Shown here: piece after piece, positions 19,496 to 27,012 of the stretch
Layout of the letters: each line of letters opens with the position of its first letter
How positions within the stretch are numbered: the first letter of the stretch is position 1
Assembly: GCA_013388455.1 (NCBI GenBank)
Contig: JACAFF010000039.1
Span: 1 to 64,000 of the forward strand
Source of the DNA: Nitrospirota bacterium
Lineage (GTDB): Bacteria > Nitrospirota > Thermodesulfovibrionia > Thermodesulfovibrionales > SM23-35
Direction of reading: 5' to 3'
DNA length: 64,000 bases
Position numbers and translations under genes: made by a program
Notes under the pieces: generated by a model
Seen by the model: the letters and a program-made list of their open reading frames with translations, nothing else
Told to the model about the DNA's origin: nothing
Database searches by the model: none

Positions 19496-20347
19496 GTGAA
19501 TAAAAGAGCTTTCTATTTAATATTTTTTACTGTTTATACATTATTCTGTACTTATCATGTCCATGCAAAAACTATTCAAGCAGAAATAATCCCCATTGAA
19601 GTTCGTCCTGGAGACCCTTTTCTTGTTAAAGTAACTGGAATAAAGTCTTCAAAAAATCTTTATGCTTCTTTCAAAAATAGTGAATTACATTTCAATAGCT
19701 GTGGGGCAAATTGTTATCTTGCAATCGGTGCAGTAGATATAAAAACAGAACCAGGAATATATCTATTACAATTTAAATCCGGGAAAAGGAAGCTCATACG
19801 GGAAATAAAGGTAATTGAAACAACTTTTCCAAAACAGGAAATAAGTTTATCTGATGAAAAAGTTTTTTTAGACCGAAAAAATCTGAAAAGGGTTAAGAAA
19901 GAAAATAAGAGATTGAAGACTATCTTCAGAAAAGTCACACGTAAACTCTGGGATGGAGACTTCATCCTTCCTCTCGAAAATGATATAACTACAGATTTTG
20001 GAACTGAGAGAATAATAAATCGTGACATAAAGAGTCTGCACACTGGAGTGGATATAAGGGGAGAAGAGGGAGAAGAGATAATGGCATCTAACAGTGGAAA
20101 GGTAGTTTTTAAAAGAGAGCTATTTTTTGGTGGTAAAACTATTATCATTGATCACGGAGACGGAATATATACAATTTATATGCATCTTTCAAAATATAAC
20201 GTAAAGCTTCATGAAATTGTTCCTAAAGGTTTTATTATAGGCTATGTCGGTTTTACTGGAAGGTCAACAGGGCCACATCTGCACTTCGGAGTAAAAATAT
20301 CAAAGATCAACGTGAATCCGATTTCTTTATTTGAACTCGAATTATGA
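19496..20347 (+). CDS. Exported M23-family peptidase
   Basis: 283 residues with a GTG start that immediately follows the argF stop, so translation is probably coupled. An N-terminal signal peptide ends near residue 24. A beta-rich ~90-residue region and a short basic coiled coil (about 125-150) precede the LytM domain, with zinc ligands in LHTGVDI and TGPHLHFG and the family GKTIIIDHGDGIYTIYMHLS block. It should cut peptidoglycan cross-bridges, or act as an activator of amidases, in the periplasm. All metal-binding residues appear intact. Confidence 0.88.
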   Translation: MNKRAFYLIFFTVYTLFCTYHVHAKTIQAEIIPIEVRPGDPFLVKVTGIKSSKNLYASFKNSELHFNSCGANCYLAIGAVDIKTEPGIYLLQFKSGKRKLIREIKVIETTFPKQEISLSDEKVFLDRKNLKRVKKENKRLKTIFRKVTRKLWDGDFILPLENDITTDFGTERIINRDIKSLHTGVDIRGEEGEEIMASNSGKVVFKRELFFGGKTIIIDHGDGIYTIYMHLSKYNVKLHEIVPKGFIIGYVGFTGRSTGPHLHFGVKISKINVNPISLFELEL

Positions 20348-20455
20348 ATAATTATTTCTACCTTTTTATTTATCCTGAGAATAGTAAATTTCATGTAAGA
20401 ATAATTTATAATTAACCTAACAGGATAAGATGCTCAATTCATAAAAAATGAATCT

Positions 20456-21148
20456 ATGATAGAAAATATCAAGATAGATTTTCTCAGGAATTCATATCTA
20501 TTTTCTTCCCTCACAGATGAAGAATTGCAACAAATATGTAAGGAAATTGCAATTGAAGAATTCAAAAAGCATGAAACAATTTTACATGAGGAAGATACTA
20601 ATGAATTTATGTACATAATTTTATACGGTAAGGTAAAAGTTTCGAGGATAAATGAAGACGGAAAAGAAATCATTCTTGCTCTCCATCAAACTAATGATTC
20701 CTTTGGAGAATTGTCACTTATAGATGGCAAGACAACCCCTGCTACGGTATCAGCAATTGAGGATTCACTTATAGCTTTTATTTCGAGGAAATCATTTTAT
20801 TCCATACTCTTAAATCGTGAAAAGGTGCTCGAAAAGATACTGTATGTGCTATGTTCAAGGCTACGTGAATCCTGGAATAAAATTTTTTTATTGAATTCAA
20901 AAAATGCAGCACAAAAGATAAAAATGCTTTTTCTTATGCTCTCCCACGAATATGCAGAAAAGACATCAAATGGGATAATAATCACTATTAAACTCACACA
21001 TCAAGAAATAGCTGATATGACAGGATTAACAAGAGAAACAGTTACAAGAGTGATTGATAAGCTTCAAAAAGATAAGGAAATATCTATACTTAACAATAAA
21101 TTTATACAACTTAGTAATGATTTTCTTAAGAAGTATTCTGATATGTGA
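20456..21148 (+). CDS. Crp/Fnr-family transcription regulator
   Basis: 230 residues. The N-terminal beta-roll has FMYIILYGKVKVSR and FGELSLIDGKTTPATVSA; the long dimer helix follows, and the C-terminal winged helix has LTHQEIADMTGLTRETVTRVIDKL, whose recognition helix (RETVTRV) is typical of TGTGA-binding members. There is no N-terminal cysteine cluster, so it is not an iron-sulfur FNR. The ligand is unknown. A perfect TGTGA-N6-TCACA palindrome overlaps its stop codon (21144-21159), pointing to a target directly behind the gene. Confidence 0.92.
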   Translation: MIENIKIDFLRNSYLFSSLTDEELQQICKEIAIEEFKKHETILHEEDTNEFMYIILYGKVKVSRINEDGKEIILALHQTNDSFGELSLIDGKTTPATVSAIEDSLIAFISRKSFYSILLNREKVLEKILYVLCSRLRESWNKIFLLNSKNAAQKIKMLFLMLSHEYAEKTSNGIIITIKLTHQEIADMTGLTRETVTRVIDKLQKDKEISILNNKFIQLSNDFLKKYSDM

Positions 21149-21159
21149 TTTACATCACA
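21144..21159 (+). promoter_or_regulatory. Perfect Crp-type operator
   Basis: TGTGATTTACATCACA is an exact TGTGA-N6-TCACA palindrome; its first half contains the stop codon of the Crp-family gene. Its centre (21151.5) lies 41.5 bases before the start predicted from the extended -10 at 21178-21186, which is the class II activator geometry. Confidence 0.65.
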
Positions 21160-21177
21160 GACTGCCTAAAAGATTTT

Positions 21178-21186
21178 TGTTATAAA
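21178..21186 (+). promoter_or_regulatory. Extended -10 promoter element
   Basis: TGTTATAAA matches the extended -10 form TG-N-TATAAT with one mismatch. No -35 hexamer is needed for a class II activator promoter. The predicted start is near 21193. Confidence 0.5.
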
Positions 21187-21192
21187 TTAATT

Positions 21193-21252
21193 AAAATCCC
21201 TACCAATAACCCCTCCTTCCAACCCTTCGACCCCTCGGAGGGTTGTCTTTTT
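21193..21252 (+). ncRNA. Putative small RNA with a C-rich anti-Shine-Dalgarno segment
   Basis: From the predicted start to the terminator is about 60 nt with no open frame. The 5' half contains ACCCCTCCTTCC, complementary to G-rich ribosome-binding sites; the 3' half is a strong terminator hairpin. There is no plus-strand gene to serve behind this promoter, since the next gene is convergent, so a short non-coding transcript is the simplest reading. This is a prediction only. Confidence 0.4.
21220..21252 (+). terminator. Strong intrinsic terminator
   Basis: An 11-bp stem (CAACCCTTCGA with TCGGAGGGTTG, one G-U pair) closes a CCCC loop and is followed by TCTTTTTT. It ends transcription from the Crp-family gene and from the putative small RNA, and separates them from the convergent gene at 21265. 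Confidence 0.85.
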
Positions 21253-21264
21253 TATAACCATATA

Positions 21265-21621
21265 TTAATCAACATTTAATTCCTTTTTCAGCCATGCTTT
21301 AAGTTCACCTTCAGGGGCATACATGCCTTTAAGTAGACATACTGTTTTTTCAAATTGTTTCGGCAACTCAAATTTTGCAATTTCTTCTGCCTCCTGATGG
21401 TTTCTCTTAATTAAATAAATGTAATATGGTTTTGTCCAGCAATTAACTACAAAATAGACAGAATAATCGTTTTTTGACCTGACTATATGCCTTCTATTTT
21501 CCCCATGAGCCCAGATGTTACCCCACTCAAGATAAACTCTAACGGCCATTTCAGGTGTCATCTCCCAGTCGATTGAATTGATTAGAGACCTGTCCTTTTT
21601 TAATTCATCAAGAGTTAACAT
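21265..21621 (-). CDS. Conserved hypothetical protein
   Basis: 118 residues from the ATG at 21621, which has AGGAGG at good spacing (a TTG two codons earlier is less likely). It is soluble, rich in Trp and charged residues, with notable blocks MAVRVYLEWGNIWAHG, RSKNDYSVYFVVNCW and YIYLIKRNHQEAEEIA. No signal peptide, membrane segment or cofactor motif is visible. It resembles small conserved proteins seen in sulfate-reducing anaerobes (the DVU0772-like group comes to mind), but I cannot confirm that. Function unknown. Confidence 0.75.
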   Translation of the reverse strand: MLTLDELKKDRSLINSIDWEMTPEMAVRVYLEWGNIWAHGENRRHIVRSKNDYSVYFVVNCWTKPYYIYLIKRNHQEAEEIAKFELPKQFEKTVCLLKGMYAPEGELKAWLKKELNVD

Positions 21622-21704
21622 TTTCAACCTCCTTATTTTATATATATATTTTAACTTAAAATGAGAATTGCAGAAATGACAAAATTTCTTTTAAAATCAA
21701 TCAT

Positions 21705-21789
21705 GCGAGAGTGGCGGAACTGGCAGACGCGCTGGACTTAGGATCCAGTGGGTAAAACCGTAGGGGTTCAACTCCCCTCTCTCGCACCA
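21705..21789 (+). tRNA. tRNA-Leu (anticodon UAG)
   Basis: An 85-nt cloverleaf with acceptor GCGAGAG/CTCTCGC, discriminator A and encoded CCA. The anticodon arm CTGGA-CTTAGGA-TCCAG gives anticodon TAG (Leu, CUN codons). A long variable arm (GTGGGTAAAACCGTA region) marks a class II tRNA, and the T-arm GGGGTTCAACTCCCC is intact. Confidence 0.97.
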
Positions 21790-21989
21790 TTTTTAATATT
21801 CAATCTAACCTATATCTAACTATAACTATGTTATTAAAAATCATGGGGTTAGCTTCTTTATTAAATAACTTCTATTAATCCGAAAATCTTTATTTCTATA
21901 ACATATCTATTTTGATATACTAATAAAAATAATAAGGTAATGTCGAAAGTTTCATGGAAAAAAGTACGGGATATGAAAACAAACTATGA

Positions 21990-22037
21990 GGGGGGTTAAA
22001 ATGTCTCCCGCCAGCGGGGGGGACAAGAAGGGAGGCA
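21990..22037. repeat. GC-rich palindromic repeat, related to 43798-43848
   Basis: In an AT-rich surrounding, this block has GGGGGGTTAAAATGTC, CCCGC-ca-GCGGG and GGGGGACAAGAAGGGAGG. Read against the reverse complement of 43798-43848 the order TTTAAT, C-run, central GC dyad, GGGGGGACAA(A/G) and G-run is the same. Likely a dispersed palindromic unit. Confidence 0.5.
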
Positions 22038-22075
22038 AGAAAAAAATAAACAATGCATTGATATTTAAGGGTTTT

Positions 22076-22097
22076 AAGTCTTTTTGAGAAAAGACTT
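22076..22097 (+). promoter_or_regulatory. Hairpin ahead of the DsrE-like gene
   Basis: AAGTCTTTT-tgag-AAAAGACTT is a perfect 9-bp stem with a 4-base loop, followed by TTGATA. It could be a weak terminator or leader structure 32 bp before the DsrE-like start. The stop codon of a 28-codon open frame falls in its loop. Confidence 0.4.
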
Positions 22098-22128
22098 TTG
22101 ATAATAATAATAAAATAAGGAGGGGGAT

Positions 22129-22593
22129 ATGAAACACATGCATGAAAAGAAAACAGAATCAGAAGGGAAAGCAGCTTTTATAACTTCGAGAGATACCCTT
22201 GACGGTGCATATCCTGGACTTATATTAGGTATCAATGCAGTCCGTTTAGGTCTTGAAGCAAGGGTATTTTATACTTTTATGGGTATCAATGTTATACGAA
22301 AAGGATGGATCGAAAAGGCCAAATTCCATCCTCCTGGACTAATGGGAGCAATTCCAGGAATGGCAGCAATGGCAACATGGATGATGAAAGGGAAGATCGA
22401 AAAAGCCCGGATACCTACTTTACCTGACCTGCAGGAAATAGCATCACTGGAAGGGGTAAAATTTATTGCCTGTAAAATGACAGTAGATATGATGGGACTT
22501 AAACAGAAAGATTTTATTGAAGGAGTTATTATAGAGCCAGCAGAAGATTTCCTGAAATATGCTATAGACTGTAAAATTTGTCTTTATACGTAA
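22129..22593 (+). CDS. DsrE/DsrF/DrsH-like family protein
   Basis: 154 residues with the DsrE-like fold: an N-terminal strand and loop (AAFITSRDTLDGAYPGLILG), a Met/Gly-rich amphipathic middle (LMGAIPGMAAMATWMM) and the family block VKFIACKMTVDMMGLKQKDF with a single cysteine (near residue 122) in the sulfur-carrying position. Members bind persulfide or shuttle sulfane sulfur, often at the membrane. It is preceded by AAGGAGGGGG. It stands alone before a FadL-type gene. A different DsrE-family gene lies at 50167. A role in sulfur trafficking is family knowledge, not shown here. Confidence 0.85.
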   Translation: MKHMHEKKTESEGKAAFITSRDTLDGAYPGLILGINAVRLGLEARVFYTFMGINVIRKGWIEKAKFHPPGLMGAIPGMAAMATWMMKGKIEKARIPTLPDLQEIASLEGVKFIACKMTVDMMGLKQKDFIEGVIIEPAEDFLKYAIDCKICLYT

Positions 22594-22658
22594 CTATCAG
22601 TCCATATTGAATGAAATTATCTAAAAAAGGTTTACAGTTAAAACTAAAAGGGGGTCTT

Positions 22659-23930
22659 ATGAAAATAATGCTGAGGTTAATCTTGATATTTGTTTTTATT
22701 TTGTCTTTGAGTGGTTTGTCATATGCTACAAATGGTATGAACATGATCAGTTATGGTGGACAAGAAGCTGGAATGGCTGGTGCAAGTCTTGGTGTTTCCA
22801 ATAACCCAGTAGCAATGAATAACAATCCAGCCGGGCTTACAGCGATTCAGAATGCAGATTTAATATTAGGTCTTTCCCTATTAATGCCAGATCTTAAGCA
22901 TAGGGATTATATCTCGCCGTTCGGTCCGAATAACAAGGAAGGTGAGGATAGAGTTTTCCCATTGCCGATTTTAGCTTATGCAAGCAGGGTTGGTAATAGT
23001 TCTTTAATACTTGGTGTTGGAGTATTTGCTCAGGGAGGGATGGGTGCTGACTTTAAAGGTCTCAATACTGCTTTTGGAACAGCAGACCGAACATATACTA
23101 ATGTGCGTTATGCAAAGATTACTCCATCAATCGCATATGAGATAACAAAAAATTTTTCAGTCGGAGTTGCTTTCAATGTTGGATATTCTGATGTAGAAAT
23201 GGAATTTTTCCCTAATACCTTTTTCCCTGGTGCAGAGGGTGTACCTTCTTTTGCTGGTATGGATCTTGAAAATGAATATGCTTTTGGATATGGTGCAAAG
23301 ATAGGTCTTATGTATAAATTAAGCGATGTGATAAGTATTGGCTCTGTTTATACAACGCGCTCTGAACTTGATTATGACAATGGAGAGATCGAATTTTATG
23401 GTCCAGATCCCATAGGGGGGAGATATGATGCTTCTATGGAAGGTTTTGCCTGGCCTGCTTCGTGGGGAATTGGAATAGGTATTACACCTAACAGTAAGAC
23501 ACTTATCGCTGCTGATATAACATGGGTAAATTGGAATGATGCACTGGATACTGTTACCATAAAAAACGCAAGCAATGTGCCAGGAATGGATTCTATTGAT
23601 TTCAGAATGGACTGGAAAGACCAGATAGTTATTGCCATTGGTGGTGCATATGATGTTACTGAAAATCTGACTGTAAGAGTAGGGTATAACTATGGTGAGA
23701 ATCCTGTGCCTGATGAAACATTAAGTCCTCTATTCCCTGCAATTACGGAACATCATATAACTTTTGGTTTTGGTTATAAAATAAGCAAAAACATGAGGAT
23801 AGACGGTGCTTGGGAACACGCATTCAATAATACAGTTACTTATTACAATCAGGAAGCTCCATTCGGACCCAACGCTATTGAAGAACATAGCCAGAATACA
23901 GCACATCTTTTTGTATCATATACATTTTAA
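22659..23930 (+). CDS. Outer-membrane transporter, FadL/OmpP1/TodX family
   Basis: 423 residues from the ATG at 22659, which has GGGGG ahead and starts a proper signal peptide (MKIMLRLILIFVFILSLSG...SYA). The mature N-terminus NGMNMISYGGQEAGMAG and the NPA block (NNNPAGLTAIQNADL) are hallmarks of the FadL hatch. The rest alternates as beta strands and ends in a Phe (HLFVSYTF), as outer-membrane barrels do. It imports long-chain fatty acids or other hydrophobic compounds across the outer membrane. It shows the cell is diderm. Confidence 0.92.
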   Translation: MKIMLRLILIFVFILSLSGLSYATNGMNMISYGGQEAGMAGASLGVSNNPVAMNNNPAGLTAIQNADLILGLSLLMPDLKHRDYISPFGPNNKEGEDRVFPLPILAYASRVGNSSLILGVGVFAQGGMGADFKGLNTAFGTADRTYTNVRYAKITPSIAYEITKNFSVGVAFNVGYSDVEMEFFPNTFFPGAEGVPSFAGMDLENEYAFGYGAKIGLMYKLSDVISIGSVYTTRSELDYDNGEIEFYGPDPIGGRYDASMEGFAWPASWGIGIGITPNSKTLIAADITWVNWNDALDTVTIKNASNVPGMDSIDFRMDWKDQIVIAIGGAYDVTENLTVRVGYNYGENPVPDETLSPLFPAITEHHITFGFGYKISKNMRIDGAWEHAFNNTVTYYNQEAPFGPNAIEEHSQNTAHLFVSYTF

Positions 23931-23939
23931 GAAATAATT

Positions 23940-23977
23940 TAACATTCCTGGGGGTGTAATGCTCCAAAGGAATGTTA
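23940..23977. terminator. Bidirectional terminator between convergent genes
   Basis: TAACATTCCT and AGGAATGTTA form a perfect 10-bp stem around an 18-base loop. It sits nine bases after the FadL stop and 19 bp before the stop of the convergent ferredoxin membrane protein gene. Confidence 0.7.
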
Positions 23978-23996
23978 AATCGCAAAGGTTTTATTA

Positions 23997-25547
23997 TTAA
24001 ATCAAAATTTGATTTGTCTTTGACCTTGATTCTCCTGTGTTTGTAACATATATGGCAGGTTTTGAGCCGACAGGACATTTAGCTTCGCAGATGCCACACC
24101 CGATACAAAGGTTAAGATCAACATGAGGCTGTTTTAAAAATATCTTTTTACCCTCTCTATCTTTGACAACTACTTCTTCAAGCCATATAGCCTTCGTGGA
24201 AGTAGGGCATACTTCTTCACATACAATGCAGGGAGTTTTATGAGCATAAGGAAGACATCTACCTTTATCAATCATAGCAAGCCCGATCCTTAAATTCATT
24301 TTCTCTTTAAGAGATAATTTTTGTATTGCACCAGTTGGACAGACCTGGCCACAGAGTGTACAACGATATTCACAATATCCAATCTCCGGGATGAGTCTTG
24401 GTGACCATATACCTTCAAGCCCGGCTTCAAGAAATGTCGGTTGAAGGCCATTAGTAAGGCATACCTTCATGCATTCACCACATTTGACACATCTCTTCAA
24501 AAATTCTCTTTCTTCAAGTGCTCCCGGGGGTCTTAGTAAAAAAGGATTATAAAAACCTGACTTAGAAACAGGAGAAGATCTGATTAAAGGAACTGCTAAA
24601 ACCCCTGATACTATTGAAAGCACAACCTGTCTTCTGCCAAGGTTCATAGGTAAAGGTCTATTCTTTCCCAACCCAAAACTTACTGCATTGGCAGGACAAA
24701 TGTCATCGCAGTTAAAACATGCAAGACATTCAGTTTTACTCCATTCTTTGCTTTCTTTTTTTAAAGCTCCTCCTTGGCAGGCAGTTGAGCACAGATTGCA
24801 TGAATTACAACCCTCACTAACTTCACGTTTTAGGATGGCATTACGGGAAAAAACTCCTAAAAGTGCACCGAGAGGGCAGATATATTTACACCAGAATCTC
24901 CTCTCAAAAAGATTCATCATTAGTATAGTGAAGAATATCAAGCCAATAAATATCCCCTGAAAATAAAAAGGTTGATGAAAAGACAATATTTTTTGTTTCA
25001 GAAAATCATATATGGATTCAGATATGCTAACAATGCCGGAAATATTAGTGTTATAAATTGCATCAAAAAACCCCCTTATTCCATAATCAATTAATGGATA
25101 GATACTAATAGATAATGATCTTATTAGAAGGGATATAGGGTCAAGGATGCCGGCAATTTGAAGTGTAAAGATAGAAGAAAAGATAATGATTATAAGGATA
25201 TAGTATTTTACCCTATGCCAGTTCTTACGGATTTTCATCGGGTATTTTTTTCTTAATGAGCTTACGATATTGTTGAGAGTGCCGAGAGGACAAACCCACC
25301 CGCAGAATACTCTTCCTAACGGGATTGTCAGGAGAATGAGTATGAGTGAGAGAAAAAAAGCAGGGGGTATATTTTTACTATGTGTAGACAACATTGTAGT
25401 GATGAAAATTAAGGGATCAAAATCGAGAAAAAGCTTTACAGGATATCCAAGTGTATCGTTACCTTTTGATTCAGTCTGAAAGAAAAGAAAAAGAAACAAC
25501 AAAAGGAATAATGCCTGTGAAAATCTTCTAAGATTTTTTTTAGACAT
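23997..25547 (-). CDS. NapH/NapG-like membrane polyferredoxin
   Basis: 516 residues. The N-terminal half has five or six membrane segments and two CxxxCP motifs characteristic of NapH/NosR/CcoG proteins (FCGWVCPLG, WCKYICPLG). A ferredoxin pair follows (CNSCNLCSTAC, CLACFNCDDIC). The C-terminal ~200 residues are NapG-like with four more cluster motifs (CVKCGECMKVC, CTLCGQVCP, CIVCEEVCP, CIGCGICEAKC). NapG and NapH are normally separate; here they are fused. It likely carries electrons from the quinone pool or membrane to a periplasmic partner. It overlaps the DUF362 gene by 8 bp, so the two work together. Confidence 0.88.
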   Translation of the reverse strand: MSKKNLRRFSQALFLLLFLFLFFQTESKGNDTLGYPVKLFLDFDPLIFITTMLSTHSKNIPPAFFLSLILILLTIPLGRVFCGWVCPLGTLNNIVSSLRKKYPMKIRKNWHRVKYYILIIIIFSSIFTLQIAGILDPISLLIRSLSISIYPLIDYGIRGFFDAIYNTNISGIVSISESIYDFLKQKILSFHQPFYFQGIFIGLIFFTILMMNLFERRFWCKYICPLGALLGVFSRNAILKREVSEGCNSCNLCSTACQGGALKKESKEWSKTECLACFNCDDICPANAVSFGLGKNRPLPMNLGRRQVVLSIVSGVLAVPLIRSSPVSKSGFYNPFLLRPPGALEEREFLKRCVKCGECMKVCLTNGLQPTFLEAGLEGIWSPRLIPEIGYCEYRCTLCGQVCPTGAIQKLSLKEKMNLRIGLAMIDKGRCLPYAHKTPCIVCEEVCPTSTKAIWLEEVVVKDREGKKIFLKQPHVDLNLCIGCGICEAKCPVGSKPAIYVTNTGESRSKTNQILI

Positions 25548-26448
25548 TTAAATTTTTTATTTTAAGCCGTGAAAGATCCATTACACCGATTCCTATTTCA
25601 GCTCCAGCTTTAACATATGAAAGGTCACTTCCTTTCATGCCAAAGAGAGTTGCTCCATAAGAATCAATAGCAACCTGGTCAATTCCAGCAATAACAGTAT
25701 CAAGCCTTTTTACATCTTTAAGATCCCCTCCTTGAGGACCATTTGCAGTGAGTATACGAATAGCATCGAGTATAGTAAGTGTAGGTTTGATAACGAGACA
25801 GATGTCAGCAAGGCACTCTCCTATCCTCTGATGAATAGCTCCTCGCTGTCCACCCATCACTCCCATCCAGTTTTTCATTGACATAGTAAGCTTTGCGAGG
25901 CCATGATTTTTTGCGATCGGGACATTAATAACTTTATCGGCTTCAAAAATATCTTTATAAAGAGGCCATGAAGTAAGAGCCTGTCCCTTTATTGAAATAT
26001 CTTTAAATCTTCTGTTGTCAATAAAGCTGACTTCTGCTCCAAGTGAACGTGCAGCATCTGCAATCCCACTCTGTTTGTAGCATCTCCTTGGGTCATTGAC
26101 GCTTCTATCAAATACTTTTACTTTTTTTGCTCCTGCATCGAAGCAGAGTTTCACTATTGTCGCAACTACTTCTGGATTTGTATTTGCAGCTTGTTCAGGA
26201 AGTCTATCCCATGCCATATTTGGCTTGACAACAACAATATCACCCCTCGAAACGAATTTTCTCATTCCCCCCATTGCATCAATAGCTGCTTTTGTCATGT
26301 CAGCAGGGCTTTTATTTTTTCCTTTAACTACTACAAGGTCGTATTTTTGTGAAGCATTAGCAGAACTAAAGAGGCTTTCGATACTATTTTCCAAAAAAAA
26401 CCCACAACCTCCGACAGTTGCAATTTTCAAAAAATCTCGCCGATTCAT
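25540..26448 (-). CDS. DUF362-domain protein with Tat signal
   Basis: 302 residues. The N-terminus MNRRDFLKIATVGGCGFF carries the twin-arginine motif RRDFLK, so it is probably exported folded. The body is a DUF362 domain with VVVKPNMAWDR, VNDPRRCYKQSGI, NVPIAKNHGLAKLTMSMKNW and VAIDSYGATLFG. DUF362 proteins are poorly understood and often neighbour ferredoxin-type proteins; some carry iron-sulfur motifs, but this one lacks a clear ferredoxin cluster. Translational overlap with the polyferredoxin gene suggests the exported partner of that electron-transfer protein. Confidence 0.85.
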   Translation of the reverse strand: MNRRDFLKIATVGGCGFFLENSIESLFSSANASQKYDLVVVKGKNKSPADMTKAAIDAMGGMRKFVSRGDIVVVKPNMAWDRLPEQAANTNPEVVATIVKLCFDAGAKKVKVFDRSVNDPRRCYKQSGIADAARSLGAEVSFIDNRRFKDISIKGQALTSWPLYKDIFEADKVINVPIAKNHGLAKLTMSMKNWMGVMGGQRGAIHQRIGECLADICLVIKPTLTILDAIRILTANGPQGGDLKDVKRLDTVIAGIDQVAIDSYGATLFGMKGSDLSYVKAGAEIGIGVMDLSRLKIKNLNV

Positions 26449-26523
26449 AATCCCATCCCTTTTAAATATATTTTTAAATAAATTTATTTAATTTATTTTA
26501 CCATATAAACCTACTATTCTCCT

Positions 26524-26707
26524 GTTAACCTGAAAGATGCGATTAAAATAATGCAGATGTTGTGAGAAAATTTATCTTCCGATACCTTAGGGTGCCTTAA
26601 ACAGATGATTTCACGAATATTTTCATTCATTAAACGAATATGGATAATTTAATAATCATATCGAGTTAAAGAAATTTTTGAGCAATATCTGCATTATTTA
26701 GGTTAAC
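26524..26707. mobile_element. MITE-like element with terminal inverted repeats, copy 1
   Basis: The ends read GTTAACCT at both sides (inverted), followed inward by AAATAATGCAGATGTTG on the left and its near-inverse CAATATCTGCATTATTT on the right. Left arm (26543-26586) and right arm (26660-26706) each match the other copy at 43751-43944 at about 41 to 43 of 44 or so positions. About 184 bp, no coding capacity. It fills most of the 26449-26814 gap; the remainder shows nothing else. Confidence 0.65.
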
Positions 26708-26814
26708 AATGAAATACTTTTAACCCTGATTATTTATAAATAATAATACAGACTAACAGCAGATTTTTAAGTGTTATGTTACACTGTAAAAAAAGTATCT
26801 TACAGGAGGTTATA

Positions 26815-27000
26815 ATGGATATGGATAAAGAATTGTCTCAGAAGAAAAAGCCTGATCCTGAACGTGTTGAGATATTGAAAGCACTTCCGCGTGAATTAAA
26901 AGAATCACTTACTATTGAAGAAACAAACGCCATACTATTTGAAGATGTCTGGCCTGATTCATTACAGGAAAAGTTAAAGAAATATATGGTTGAAGAATAA
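26815..27000 (+). CDS. Small charged protein of unknown function
   Basis: 61 residues, starting at the ATG at 26815 behind CAGGAGG with ideal spacing. It is highly charged and helical (KALPRELKESLTIEE, DSLQEKLKKYMVEE), with no cysteine, no signal and no recognised domain. It precedes the archaemetzincin gene by 12 bp on the same strand, so it may be co-expressed with the protease. Real coding is supported by the ribosome site and neighbour spacing; function unknown. Confidence 0.65.
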   Translation: MDMDKELSQKKKPDPERVEILKALPRELKESLTIEETNAILFEDVWPDSLQEKLKKYMVEE

Positions 27001-27012
27001 GTATTAGACGGT

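Larger units (their letters stand above)
21790..22128. other. Gene-poor 339-bp interval
   Basis: After the tRNA comes ~180 bp of AT-rich sequence with no recognisable gene; promoters for the DsrE-like gene presumably lie here. Then follow a GC-rich palindromic repeat (21990-22037), a 28-codon open frame starting at 22001 that may be no more than the repeat, and a hairpin at 22076-22097 just ahead of the DsrE-like gene. Confidence 0.6.

Noticed and set aside
22001-22087. A 28-codon basic leader peptide before the DsrE-like gene
   Set aside because: It has a G-rich run at ribosome-site distance, but the sequence is largely the GC-rich palindromic repeat; coding is not supported beyond this. 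Kept only as a note.
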